Positions 1 to 8,494 of a stretch of 64,000 bases of DNA are shown in pieces. The position numbers and the translations under genes are program-made. The notes beneath the pieces were generated by a model that was not told where the DNA came from, searched no databases, and worked only from the letters and a program-made list of their open reading frames with translations. The stretch comes from CADEED01 sp035286365 (lineage in GTDB: Bacteria > Pseudomonadota > Gammaproteobacteria > Steroidobacterales > Steroidobacteraceae), in the NCBI GenBank assembly GCA_035286365.1, contig DATHJZ010000069.1, positions 1-64,000 of the forward strand, read 5' to 3'. Each line of letters starts with the position of its first letter. Within the stretch, counting starts at the first letter, position 1.

Positions 1-110
1 CGCTCGCGCACCTGACGCCGGAACAGCGCGGTTTGTTAGGGCCGCCGTCGCCGAAGCGCGCGCAGATCGTGCGCTCGATCCTGGCGGATACATTTGCCAA
101 ACCTCTTTAG
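1..110 (+). CDS. 3' end of an unidentified protein (partial)
   Basis: An open frame enters from the left edge and ends at a TAG at 108-110. The visible 35 residues (reading from base 3) contain LTPEQRGLLG and end in FAKPL. They look like real coding sequence (high GC3, no stops), and the next gene's ribosome binding site follows directly, so this is probably the last part of the gene upstream of the xylanase. The fragment is too short to name a family. Confidence 0.5.
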   Translation, partial: LAHLTPEQRGLLGPPSPKRAQIVRSILADTFAKPL

Positions 111-126
111 GTTTTCGAGGGGATAC

Positions 127-1386
127 ATGAGACAAGTTGTCGTCGGCGGACTCGCCGCGGTTCTGACAGCGGTGCTGGTCGCCTGTGGAGGCGGCGGCGA
201 TGGTGGCGGTTCGCTTCCCCCTCCCGCAGGAGGCGGCGGCACGCCGCAGTTGCCCAGCCCGTCGACCGCGCCGGCCCTGAAGACGACCCTGGCCGCGAAG
301 TTCGGCGTCGCGAATTTCCCCGTGGGGGCCGCGATCGAAGTGGCTTCGACCGGCGGCACCGACGCCGCGATCCTGCAGAAGCATTTCAGCAGCATTACCG
401 CGGAAAACGCGATGAAGCCGGACACGATCTGGCCCAACAAGCCCGGCACGGCTCCCGCGCAGCCCGCGGACCAGCCGAATTTCGGTCCGGCCGACGCGCT
501 GGTGAATTTCGCCGCGGCTAACAACATCCAGGTGCGCGGGCACACGCTGCTGTGGCACCAGACCCTTCCAACCTGGATGGTCGTCGGCGACCTCGGCAAC
601 CCGGCTAACTACCACGCGGCCGTCCAGCAGCACCTGCGCACGTACATCACCGCGGTGATGAATCACTTCCCCAATGTGTACGCATGGGATGTGGTGAACG
701 AAGTCGCGACTGATGCGCCGAATGCCACGAATCCCTATCGCACCGACAGCCCCTGGTACGCGGCGTACGTCGCTGGCGGGATGACCGGCAAGGAGTACGT
801 GGTCGACGCGTTCACCATCGCGGGCCAGGTGCGCGCCGCGATGGGCAAGAACAGCTCGAACATGAAGCTGATGCTCAATGACTACAACACAGAGATTCCC
901 GGCAAGCGCGCCAACGTGCTGAAGATCGTGCAGGACGTGATCAACGCCGGAGTCCCCATCGACGGCGTCGGTCACCAGCTCCATCTCAACCTGAACGCCG
1001 ATGTGTCGCAGGTGACCGCGGCATTCGCGGCGGTCGAGGCCCTCTCCACCACGCTCACCAACCACGTGACCGAGCTCGACGTCTCCATCTACGGCGATCC
1101 GGGCACTTGCTTCACGCAGCTCACGATTCCGCCCTGCCTCGCCGACCTCGGCGCCAGTCCCCCGCAATCCGTGCTGTCGCAGCAGGCCACTCTGTATCGC
1201 GCGCTCTTCAACGCCTTCGACCGGCCGAGCGTCACTTCGGTGACCTTCTGGGGTGTGGCGGACAACCACACCTGGCTCAACACCTGGCCGGTCACCCGCA
1301 CCAACCGCCCGTTGCTGTTCGACACCGCTGGCAACCCGAAGTGGGCCTTCTGGACGATCGTGGACCCTTCAATCGTCGTTCCCTGA
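127..1386 (+). CDS. GH10 endo-1,4-beta-xylanase, lipoprotein
   Basis: Hydrolyses internal beta-1,4 bonds of xylan. The 419-residue protein opens with a lipoprotein signal (LVAC, lipidated Cys20) followed by a Gly/Pro-rich linker to about residue 50, so it should be anchored to a membrane with the catalytic domain outside the cytoplasm. The GH10 domain (about 55-415) has HTLLWHQTLPTW (139-150), the acid/base Glu192 in DVVNE and the nucleophile Glu316 in TELD. The ATG at 127 was chosen because GAGGGG (117-122) precedes it at good spacing and it starts the signal peptide; an upstream in-frame TTG at 94 would bury the signal. The gene is 73 bases upstream of a rhamnogalacturonan-type cluster, consistent with a plant cell wall locus. 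The family call is very secure. Confidence 0.95.
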   Translation: MRQVVVGGLAAVLTAVLVACGGGGDGGGSLPPPAGGGGTPQLPSPSTAPALKTTLAAKFGVANFPVGAAIEVASTGGTDAAILQKHFSSITAENAMKPDTIWPNKPGTAPAQPADQPNFGPADALVNFAAANNIQVRGHTLLWHQTLPTWMVVGDLGNPANYHAAVQQHLRTYITAVMNHFPNVYAWDVVNEVATDAPNATNPYRTDSPWYAAYVAGGMTGKEYVVDAFTIAGQVRAAMGKNSSNMKLMLNDYNTEIPGKRANVLKIVQDVINAGVPIDGVGHQLHLNLNADVSQVTAAFAAVEALSTTLTNHVTELDVSIYGDPGTCFTQLTIPPCLADLGASPPQSVLSQQATLYRALFNAFDRPSVTSVTFWGVADNHTWLNTWPVTRTNRPLLFDTAGNPKWAFWTIVDPSIVVP

Positions 1387-1459
1387 TCGCGCATAATCGG
1401 CCGGTTTCGACGAAGGGGTTGAGCGCGCTTCAGTCCGGCCAGCGCCGGTGGGGGGAATC

Positions 1460-2692
1460 TTGAAAGGACTCTGTCTGGGCATCGCCTTGGGCGCGTTACT
1501 GGGAGCGTCGGCCGCCGACGCCGCCGGCGTATCCATCACCGTCACCAACGACCTCGATGCCGCGCGTCCGGGCGCTGTCGTCGCCGTGCCGTTCCGGCAG
1601 ATCGATGCCGCCGCGCCCGGTCTGCGCATGTACCACGTGGTGGTGCGCGATCCCAAGGGCCGCGTCCTGCCGTTGCAGGTCACTAACTACCAGCACGATC
1701 ACCGGGGCGCCAGCTACGACGACCTGGTGTTTTCGTACGATTTCGCGGCCGGCCAGAAAAGAGCAGTGTTCACGCTCGAGCCGGTCGCGACCGCGACCGC
1801 GCCCGAAAGACCCTGCGTCTACGCGCGCTTCGTTCCCGAGCGCCTGGACGACATGGCCTGGGAGAACGATCGCATCGCGCACCGCATGTATGGCGCGGCA
1901 TTGAACAGCGACGCGGCAGATGTCGTGCACGAACGCCTGCGCGGCAGCGGCACCGATGTGTGGGCAAAGAAAGTCACCTACCCCATCGTCGATCGCTGGT
2001 ACGCCAAGGGTCACGATCAGTTCCACAAGGATGGCGACGGCGAAGGTCTCGATCTGTACAGCATCGGCGGCGCGCGCGGTGCGGGTGGCACGGGCGTGTG
2101 GGATGGCAAGAAGCTCTGGACTTCTGACAATTTCACCACCGCGCAGGTGCTGGCGAATGGACCGCGGCGCGCGTCATTCAAGCTCAACTACGCGCCGTTC
2201 GACGCGGGACACGGCATGGTGTCCGAGACCAAACAATTCACGGTCGACTGCGGCGTCAATTTCGATGCGGTCGAAAGTGTGTTCGCCTTTCCAAACACAG
2301 AAAGGCCCGGCGCGGAGGGTCCGATCGCCATCGGACTCACGCAGCACAAGCTCGCGCAGGGCGATCCACCGGCCGTGATCACCACCGATCCGGATGGCAG
2401 ATGGCTCAGCATCTGGGAGCAGAGCAAGGACGGCGGCGTGGGGGTTGCGGCCATTCTCGCGCCGGACACGGTGTCGACGGGTATCGCGAGCGAAGGACCG
2501 GACGATCGCGGCAACATCAATCATCTGTTGTTGGTCAAGGCAACCGATGGCGCGCCCGTGCGCTACTTCACGGGCGCCGGCTGGGACCGGAGCGGCCAGT
2601 TCAAGGGCCGCGCCGAATGGGAGAACTACGTGAAGAGTTTCGCCGCGGGCGTGGCGAAGCCGTTGACGATTTCCGTGAGCGCGCGCCCATGA
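1460..2692 (+). CDS. DUF4861 family exported protein
   Basis: About 410 residues with a signal peptide (hydrophobic core to about residue 18, ADA before the mature AGVSITVTNDL). The pattern of the chain (AVPFRQID near the N-terminus, WENDRIAHRMYG, YPIVDRWY, GVWDGKKLW) matches DUF4861 proteins, which typically sit beside GH105 enzymes in pectin-utilisation loci. No biochemical activity is established that I can cite. A TTG at 1460 preceded by a G-rich stretch (1450-1456) begins the signal peptide; GTG at 1448 is an alternative. Its stop overlaps the next start as ATGA (2689-2692), so the two are translationally coupled. A role in processing or binding rhamnogalacturonan fragments is inferred from context only. 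Confidence 0.75.
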   Translation: MKGLCLGIALGALLGASAADAAGVSITVTNDLDAARPGAVVAVPFRQIDAAAPGLRMYHVVVRDPKGRVLPLQVTNYQHDHRGASYDDLVFSYDFAAGQKRAVFTLEPVATATAPERPCVYARFVPERLDDMAWENDRIAHRMYGAALNSDAADVVHERLRGSGTDVWAKKVTYPIVDRWYAKGHDQFHKDGDGEGLDLYSIGGARGAGGTGVWDGKKLWTSDNFTTAQVLANGPRRASFKLNYAPFDAGHGMVSETKQFTVDCGVNFDAVESVFAFPNTERPGAEGPIAIGLTQHKLAQGDPPAVITTDPDGRWLSIWEQSKDGGVGVAAILAPDTVSTGIASEGPDDRGNINHLLLVKATDGAPVRYFTGAGWDRSGQFKGRAEWENYVKSFAAGVAKPLTISVSARP

Positions 2693-3771
2693 AGGCCTCG
2701 CGAATCCTGTTAGCCGCCTGTTTGTTGGCCACGTCGGCCGCATTCGCGCAGAACAAGAACTTCGGCGACTGGCCCGTGGGCACCGATCCACGAGAAGTCG
2801 GCAAACGCGTGGCCGAGCGCTTCATCCCCACGCCGCACATGGAGATGAACTCGCACGGCCCGCAGGCGCTGCATTACGCGGCCGTCGCCACCTGGGTGGG
2901 CGCGTTGCAGTTCGCGAATCTCACCGCCGACAAAGACCTGCAGCAGCGGCTGGTGAAACGTTTCGATCCGTTCCTCGCCACCGATGGGCCGCGCATTCCG
3001 CGCACCAACCACGTCGACCCGGCGGTGTTCGGCCAGCTGCCGCTCGAGTTGTATATGCAGGAGCGACGCTACCAGTACCGCGTGATGGGCCTGGCGTTCG
3101 CCGATGCGCAGTGGGATCGGCCATTGCCCGATGGCCTGACCAACCAGACGCGCTGGTGGATAGACGACATGTACATGATCACGGCGCTGCAGCTGCAGGC
3201 GTATCGCGCGACCGGCGAGGTGAAGTATCTCGAACGCACCGCGCTCGAAATGGACGCGTACCTGAAAAAACTGCAACAGCCGAATGGCTTGTTCTTCCAC
3301 GCGCCGGACGTGAAGTACTACTGGGGTCGCGGCGATGGCTGGGTGGCGGTGGGCATGGCCGAAGCGCTGCGCGAGCTGCCGAAGAACCACAAGCTGCACA
3401 AACCGATTCTCGCGGCCTACAAGAAGATGATGGCGACGTTGCTGAAGCACCAGGCGCAGAACGGCATGTGGCGCCAGCTCATCGATCACCCCGAGAGCTG
3501 GGAAGAATCCTCGAGCACCGCGATGTTCACGTACGCGATCGTCACCGGCGTGAAGAACGGCTGGCTGGATGAGGCGACCTACGGCCCCGCGGCGCGGAAG
3601 GCGTGGATCGCGCTCGTCGGTTATCTCACGCCCGACGGCGATCTGCGCGAGGTGTGCGTGGGTACGGGCAAGAAGGACGATCTGCAGTATTACCTGGATC
3701 GCCCGCGCGTCGCTGGCGATGCGCACGGTCAGGCGCCGATGCTGTGGACGGCGACGGCATTGTTGAAATGA
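2689..3771 (+). CDS. GH105 unsaturated rhamnogalacturonyl hydrolase
   Basis: 360 residues with a signal peptide ending near AFA|QNKN (about residue 20), so the enzyme is exported. The alpha/alpha-barrel family removes the 4,5-unsaturated galacturonyl residue left at the non-reducing end after rhamnogalacturonan or pectin lyase cleavage. Supporting motifs are WWIDDMYMIT (about 157-165, holding the conserved Asp pair) and YYWGRGDGWVAVGMAE, both characteristic of YteR/YesR-type enzymes. The start overlaps the upstream stop by four bases. The operon partner DUF4861 supports a pectin or rhamnogalacturonan role. A REP-like palindrome pair follows immediately. Confidence 0.9.
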   Translation: MKASRILLAACLLATSAAFAQNKNFGDWPVGTDPREVGKRVAERFIPTPHMEMNSHGPQALHYAAVATWVGALQFANLTADKDLQQRLVKRFDPFLATDGPRIPRTNHVDPAVFGQLPLELYMQERRYQYRVMGLAFADAQWDRPLPDGLTNQTRWWIDDMYMITALQLQAYRATGEVKYLERTALEMDAYLKKLQQPNGLFFHAPDVKYYWGRGDGWVAVGMAEALRELPKNHKLHKPILAAYKKMMATLLKHQAQNGMWRQLIDHPESWEESSSTAMFTYAIVTGVKNGWLDEATYGPAARKAWIALVGYLTPDGDLREVCVGTGKKDDLQYYLDRPRVAGDAHGQAPMLWTATALLK

Positions 3772-3783
3772 GATAAGTCGGGA

Positions 3784-3863
3784 GAGGGGACAGTCCCCTC
3801 TGATTTCGAAGCTGACGGAGATGTCGTCCGTTAGCGTCATTACAAAAATGGGGACAGTCCCCG
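3784..3863. repeat. REP-like palindrome pair (GGGGACAGTCCCC)
   Basis: Two copies of the near-perfect palindrome GGGGACAGTCCCC (3786-3798, with outer GA/TC pairs from 3784 to 3800, and 3850-3862) flank an imperfect inverted repeat (GCTGACGGA / TCCGTTAGC around 3811-3835). This paired-hairpin layout is typical of REP/BIME elements mobilised by RAYT transposases. It fills the gap between GH105 and the next gene, and its right palindrome ends 12 bases before the next start codon. Confidence 0.6.
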
Positions 3864-3874
3864 GGGGAACTGCG

Positions 3875-5428
3875 ATGAAGGGGACTTTCCTGTCGATGGT
3901 GCTGGCGATGGCGTCGCTGGCGGCGGCTTCTCCCAACGGCGGACCGTTGGGAGACTTCGAAGCGCATGGCGACGTGGGCTCGCCCAAAATCGGGGGCTAC
4001 GCCACGTACAACGCCGCGTCGCAGGTGTACACGCTCAGCGCGGGCGGCGTGAACATCTGGGCAAAGCGTGACGAGTTCCAGTTCGCGTATCGCAAGTTGA
4101 AGGGTGACTTCATCGTGCAGGCGCAGGTGGAATTCGTCGGCAAGGGAGTCGATCCGCATCGCAAGGCCGGCATCATGGCGCGCGCGTCGATCGCCGATTT
4201 CGATTCGGCCTATGTCGACGGCGCAGTGCACGGCGATGGACTCATCTCCCTGCAGTACCGCAAGGCGAAGGGTGAAGACACCGCGCAGACCGAGATCCCG
4301 GCCGCGAAAGCCGCGAACGTCATCCAGCTCGAACGTCGCGGCGGCGTATTCATCCTCTCGGCCGCAAGATTCGGCGAGCCGTTCGAGATCGCGCAGATCG
4401 AGAACCTGCCGAACGTACCTGAAGAGGCGTATGTCGGCTTGTACCTCTCCTCGCACAACGCGGATGTCAAAGAGACGGCCATCTTCCGCAACGTGCGCGT
4501 CATCAAACCGGTGAAGGTGGGTTTCCAGCCGTATCGCGACTACATCGGCAGCCGGCTCGAGGTGATCAACGTCGCCAACGGCCATCGCTCGCAGATCTAT
4601 GCCTCGCGCATCCCGTTCGAAGCGCCCAACTGGTTGCCCGATGGTGCAGCGTTGCTCTACAACGCCAGCGGTGGTGATCCGGCCACGCGCGGGCGGCTGT
4701 GGAAGTTCGACCTTGCGACGCGCACACCGGCCCTGATCGACACGGGCGTTGCGATTCGCAACAACAACGATCACGTGCTGTCGTTCGACGGCACGCAGAT
4801 TGCGATCAGCAGCAACAGCCCGGAAAACAACCAGTCGACTATCTACACGCTGCCGACGACGGGTGGCACGCCGAAACGCATCACGCCGCTGACACCCAGC
4901 TACATGCACGGCTGGACGCCCGATGCGAAATGGCTCATCTACACCGGCGGGCGCAAGCCGAAAGGCGGGAAGGACGACGAGTTCGACATCTACAAGATCG
5001 CCTCCGATGGCAGTGGCAAGGAAATCAATCTCACGAACTCACCCGGCCTCGATGACGGCCCCGAGGTCAGCCCCGACGGCAAGTGGATCTACTTCAACTC
5101 CACGCGCTCCGGGCAGATGCAGGTCTGGCGCATGGGTCTCGACGGCAAGAACGTCGAACGCGTGACCAACGACGACAAGTGGAACGACTGGTTCCCGCAC
5201 TTCTCGCCCGACGGCAAGTGGATCACGATCATTTCGTACGGGCTCGACGTGGAGCCGTCTAACCACCCGTATTACAAGCACTGCATGCTGCGGATCATGC
5301 CGACCGATGGCAGCGCGGCGCCCAAGGTGATCGCGTACATCTACGGCGGCCAGGGCACGATCAACGTGCCGTCGTGGTCGCCGGATGGCACGCACGTCGC
5401 TTTCGTGAGCAACAGCGACGCGTTGTAA
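3875..5428 (+). CDS. Exported TolB-like beta-propeller protein (PD40 repeats)
   Basis: 517 residues with a signal peptide. The N-terminal half (about 25-215) resembles a DUF1349/concanavalin-like sandwich domain (RKAGIMARASI, VDGAVHGDGLISLQYR). The C-terminal half is a propeller of PD40-type repeats with recurring DGKW motifs (SPDGKWIYFNSTRSG, SPDGKWITIISYG, SPDGTHVAFVSN). Such proteins are common in polysaccharide loci and probably bind sugars or proteins; no catalytic residues are evident. The ATG at 3875 follows GGGGGAAC (3863-3870). The upstream in-frame extension to 3821 is mostly REP-like repeat and is unlikely to be translated. The right-hand palindrome overlaps the ribosome binding site region and could damp translation. 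Confidence 0.75.
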   Translation: MKGTFLSMVLAMASLAAASPNGGPLGDFEAHGDVGSPKIGGYATYNAASQVYTLSAGGVNIWAKRDEFQFAYRKLKGDFIVQAQVEFVGKGVDPHRKAGIMARASIADFDSAYVDGAVHGDGLISLQYRKAKGEDTAQTEIPAAKAANVIQLERRGGVFILSAARFGEPFEIAQIENLPNVPEEAYVGLYLSSHNADVKETAIFRNVRVIKPVKVGFQPYRDYIGSRLEVINVANGHRSQIYASRIPFEAPNWLPDGAALLYNASGGDPATRGRLWKFDLATRTPALIDTGVAIRNNNDHVLSFDGTQIAISSNSPENNQSTIYTLPTTGGTPKRITPLTPSYMHGWTPDAKWLIYTGGRKPKGGKDDEFDIYKIASDGSGKEINLTNSPGLDDGPEVSPDGKWIYFNSTRSGQMQVWRMGLDGKNVERVTNDDKWNDWFPHFSPDGKWITIISYGLDVEPSNHPYYKHCMLRIMPTDGSAAPKVIAYIYGGQGTINVPSWSPDGTHVAFVSNSDAL

Positions 5429-5563
5429 CCCACCGGGTGCCGGGGGTTCCTCACCCGGCACCATCTCCATGCATTGAAGCCGCGCGCGGCACGCCGCGGT
5501 GCAGCGCGCTCGCCGCAACAGCGTTCGCGAGCCAGTCAGCGCTTTGAAATCCGCCTATGTCGC

Positions 5564-5579
5564 TGGCACACAACTTGTA
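5564..5579 (+). promoter_or_regulatory. Possible sigma-54 (-24/-12) promoter
   Basis: TGGCACACAACTTGTA has the sigma-54 layout: GG at 5565-5566 and the -12 G at 5577, exactly 12 bases on. TGGCAC is a perfect -24 half and TTGT differs from TTGC at one base. It also forms an inverted repeat CTGGCA/TGCCAG (5563-5568, 5580-5585), so an ordinary repressor operator is an alternative reading. It lies about 100 bases upstream of the amine oxidase operon, and nitrogen-responsive control would fit that operon. I saw no enhancer site. Confidence 0.4.
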
Positions 5580-5677
5580 TGCCAGTTCTCCATACGTGGC
5601 GTAAATTGCGGGTCGTCGGGTCCGCTTTCCGGGCCGCGTTGCGTCTGTGCAAGAACAACTAGTGACGGATGGGGACT

Positions 5678-7246
5678 ATGAATCGAACTGTGTCGCGTCG
5701 CGGCTTCCTCAACCTGGCCGGCGCAGTCGGCGGATCGACCGCCGTGTACCGCGCGGCCATGGCATTGGGATTGATGTCCCAGGCGCGCGCCGAACGGCCT
5801 GACATCGCGGCGCTCACCAAGCCGAAAAAGGTATTGATCCTGGGAGGCGGCATCTCCGGCCTCACCGCGGCCTACGAGCTTTCGCGCAAAGGCTACGACG
5901 TGCAGGTGCTCGAAGCGTCGTTCCGCGCTGGCGGCCGCAACATGACGGTGCGCAACGGCGACCGCATCGATGAGACCGGCTTTCCGCAGGTCTGCAACTT
6001 CGACAAGGATCCGGATCTCTATTTCAACTGTGGCCCTGCGCGCATTCCGGGCCATCACAAGGCGCTGCTCAATTACTGCAAAGAGCTCGACGTCGAGCTC
6101 GAGCCGTTCATCAACGACAATCGCAACGCCTGGGTGCAGGACGACGCGATGTTCGGCGGCAAGCCGATCCGCGCGCGCGAATACATGACCGACTCGCGCG
6201 GCTTCGTCGCCGAGCTCATGGCGAAATCCATGAAGCCAGAATCGATGACCGCGCCGATGACCAAGGACGACTACGAGCGCCTGCGCGAGTACGTGAAGTA
6301 CCTGGGCAACCTGGATCCGAGCTTCAAGTATGTGGGCTCGAGCAACGCAGGCCTCGCCAGACACGACTACACCGCGCCGGAATTGTTGAAGACGCCGCTC
6401 TCCGCAAGCGAGCTGCTCAAATCCAGGTTCATGCTCATCATGAGCTTCGGCGAAACCGACGATCAGGCCGCGATGATGATGGAGCCGGTCGGCGGCATGG
6501 ACCGCGTCGTCGCGGGATTTCTGCGCAAGGTCGGGCATCTCGTGCAGCTTCAATCGCAGGTGCAGGCCATCAAGGTGCAGGGCAAGGGCGTCGAAGTCAC
6601 GTACCGCCGCAACGGCGAATACGTCACCGCGAAAGCCGACTACGTGCTGAATTGCATCCCGATGCACCTGCTCGCCGGCATCGAGCACAACTTTCCGAAG
6701 GAATACGCCGCGGGCTTCACCGCGATCCCGCGCGGCAAACTGTTCAAGATCGGTTTTCAGATGAAAGAACGCTTCTGGGAGAAGGAAGGCATCTACGGCG
6801 GCATTTCCTGGACACTGCAGGACATCCAGCAGCTCTGGTACCCCGCGCACGGCATCCATCGCAAGAAAGGCGTGATGCTGGGCGCGTACACGTTCGATCC
6901 CAACGCCGGCGAGAAATTCGCGCGGCTGGCGCCTGCCGACCGCTTCAAACTCGCGATCGCCCAGGGTGAGAAAATCCATCCTGGGTACGGCAGCTACGTC
7001 GAATCCGGCGTGAGCATTGCGTGGCACCAGATGAACCACATGCTCGGCTGCGCCGCGCAATGGGATGAAGCGCTCTGGAAGAAGTGGTTCAAGACGCTGC
7101 AGACGCCCGTCGGAAATCACTTTCTGATGGGAGACCAGGTGAGTTACCACCCCGGCTGGCAGGAGGGCGCCATGGCATCGGCGCATCACGCGATCGCGGA
7201 GATCGACGCGCGCGAACGCAGCAGCAAAAACGCGGTGGCAGCATGA
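5678..7246 (+). CDS. Tat-exported FAD-dependent amine oxidase/dehydrogenase
   Basis: 522 residues. The N-terminus has a twin-arginine signal (SRRGFLNLAG, Arg7-Arg8), so the folded flavoprotein is exported to the periplasm. A Rossmann FAD-binding motif ILGGGISGLTAAYE follows at about 54-67, and the C-terminal HPGWQEGAMASAHHAI matches the flavin amine oxidase/L-amino acid oxidase family. It should oxidise an amine or amino acid to an imine; the substrate is unknown. ATG at 5678 is preferred because GGATGGGG precedes it. Its stop overlaps the start of a di-haem cytochrome (ATGA, 7243-7246). That suggests electrons go to cytochrome c rather than oxygen, as reported for the Tat-exported nicotine oxidoreductase NicA2; this is inference. 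Confidence 0.85.
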   Translation: MNRTVSRRGFLNLAGAVGGSTAVYRAAMALGLMSQARAERPDIAALTKPKKVLILGGGISGLTAAYELSRKGYDVQVLEASFRAGGRNMTVRNGDRIDETGFPQVCNFDKDPDLYFNCGPARIPGHHKALLNYCKELDVELEPFINDNRNAWVQDDAMFGGKPIRAREYMTDSRGFVAELMAKSMKPESMTAPMTKDDYERLREYVKYLGNLDPSFKYVGSSNAGLARHDYTAPELLKTPLSASELLKSRFMLIMSFGETDDQAAMMMEPVGGMDRVVAGFLRKVGHLVQLQSQVQAIKVQGKGVEVTYRRNGEYVTAKADYVLNCIPMHLLAGIEHNFPKEYAAGFTAIPRGKLFKIGFQMKERFWEKEGIYGGISWTLQDIQQLWYPAHGIHRKKGVMLGAYTFDPNAGEKFARLAPADRFKLAIAQGEKIHPGYGSYVESGVSIAWHQMNHMLGCAAQWDEALWKKWFKTLQTPVGNHFLMGDQVSYHPGWQEGAMASAHHAIAEIDARERSSKNAVAA

Positions 7247-7863
7247 AACTGAAGAAAAAACATTGGGTCGGGTTGATAGTGCTCGGCGTCGAGGCGGTGC
7301 TCGCCGCCGGCAGCGCCCGCGCCGAAAACAAGTTCGACTACTGCCTGCTGTGCCACGGTGCTGACGCCAACGGCAATTTCGGCATTCGTGCGCCGAAGAT
7401 TTCGGGCGTGGAGCCCTGGTACCTCTCCCGGCAGCTCGAGAATTTCGCGGCGGGAATTCGTGGCGTACCAGGCGACGATGCCGCGGGGCACGAAATGGGC
7501 CCGGTCGGCATGCGCCTGAAACAGGAAGCTACGCTCGAGGCAGCGGTGGAATACATCGGCACGCTCAAGTCGAAGCCCCCGGCGCCGACGCTGACGGGCG
7601 ACGTCGCGCACGGCAAGCAGCTCTACGCGAATTGCACGAGCTGCCATGGAGCAAAGGGCGAAGGCAACCAGACGCTGAATGCGCCGGCGCTCGCCGGGCG
7701 CTCGGATTGGTATCTGGTCGTGCAGCTCGCCAACTACCAGAAAGGTGTGCGCGGCGCCGACGAGCGCGACATCTACGGCGCGCAAATGCGCGCGATCATT
7801 GCGACGCTGCCGGATGAAAAGGCCATCACCGATGTGGTGGCGTACATCAACACGCTGAAATAG
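7243..7863 (+). CDS. Di-haem c-type cytochrome
   Basis: 206 residues with a signal peptide (positively charged MKLKKKHW start, cleavage near ARA|ENKF). Two haem c motifs, CLLCH (Cys34-Cys37-His38) and CTSCH (Cys131-Cys134-His135), each sit in a roughly 90-residue cytochrome c4-like domain, with candidate axial Met in HEMGPVGM and YGAQM. Translational coupling with the amine oxidase upstream and an 8-base gap to the RidA gene downstream make it the likely electron acceptor of the oxidase, passing electrons to the respiratory chain. The cytochrome assignment is certain; the partner is inferred. Confidence 0.92.
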   Translation: MKLKKKHWVGLIVLGVEAVLAAGSARAENKFDYCLLCHGADANGNFGIRAPKISGVEPWYLSRQLENFAAGIRGVPGDDAAGHEMGPVGMRLKQEATLEAAVEYIGTLKSKPPAPTLTGDVAHGKQLYANCTSCHGAKGEGNQTLNAPALAGRSDWYLVVQLANYQKGVRGADERDIYGAQMRAIIATLPDEKAITDVVAYINTLK

Positions 7864-7871
7864 GAGCTCCC

Positions 7872-8390
7872 ATGGCAAAACTAGCTAGTCCCTCATCCCT
7901 CACTCGCGCCGCGGTCGGCTACGCGCTCGCCTTGACGGTCGCCGCATCGGCCGGCGCGGCCGACGTCGTCCGCCATCCGCTCCCGGGCGGCAGCACCTTC
8001 CCGATCGCGCGCGCGGTCGAAGTGCCGGCCGGCAAGACCATCATCTTCCACAGCGGCACCACGCCCGCGCCGCTCGATCCAAAGGCCGAAGCGGGCACGG
8101 CTGCCTACTGGGGCGACACGAAGACGCAGGCGCTGAGCACCTTCGGCCGCATCAAGGAATCGCTCGACGCAATGAAGTTGAACTTCGGCAACGTCGTCGC
8201 GATGACGGTCTACCTGGTCGGCGATCCGGCCAAGGGCGGCCGCATGGACTTCGACGGATTCATGGCCGCGTACTCGCAGTACTTCGGCACGAAAGAGCAG
8301 CCCAATCTACCCGCCCGCTCGACCGTTCAGGTCGCCGGTCTCGTCGCGCCGGGCATGCTGGTCGAGATCGAAGTTCAGCTCGCGAAATAA
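7872..8390 (+). CDS. Exported RidA-family imine deaminase
   Basis: 172 residues: a signal peptide to about residue 30 (AASAGAA|DVV) followed by a complete RidA/YjgF/UK114 domain. The family hydrolyses reactive imines and enamines to ketone plus ammonia. The catalytic Arg is present (Arg149 in PARSTVQVAGL), as is the YFGTKEQPNLPARS region. Most RidA proteins are cytoplasmic; export here puts it in the compartment where the upstream amine oxidase would release its imine product. The gene is the last of the operon. Its role as product-clearing partner is inferred from context and family chemistry. Confidence 0.85.
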   Translation: MAKLASPSSLTRAAVGYALALTVAASAGAADVVRHPLPGGSTFPIARAVEVPAGKTIIFHSGTTPAPLDPKAEAGTAAYWGDTKTQALSTFGRIKESLDAMKLNFGNVVAMTVYLVGDPAKGGRMDFDGFMAAYSQYFGTKEQPNLPARSTVQVAGLVAPGMLVEIEVQLAK

Positions 8391-8406
8391 TCGCGCTTGA
8401 AGGAAA

Positions 8407-8433
8407 AAGCCCTCGGGCAACTCCCGAGGGCTT
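8407..8433 (-). terminator. Rho-independent terminator of the TonB receptor gene
   Basis: A perfect 11-bp stem (8407-8417 with 8423-8433, loop CAACT). Read on the minus strand it is followed by a T5 run (8404-8408 complement), about 62 bases after the receptor stop. On the plus strand there is no U-tract, but the hairpin may also slow transcription leaving ridA. Confidence 0.75.
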
Positions 8434-8494
8434 CCCAACAATCTTCGAGGGTGAGCGAGCGAGCCCTGGCGCTCGCCCACCCTCTCCCTGCACA

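Noticed and set aside
2710..3987. Long minus-strand open frames opposite GH105 and other genes (425-676 codons, also 3626-4909 and 12622-14652)
   Set aside because: High GC leaves antisense frames open; these carry no domain motifs and oppose well-supported genes.
8407..8433. Terminator of the ridA operon on the plus strand
   Set aside because: The hairpin has its T-run only on the minus strand, so it is assigned to the TonB receptor gene.
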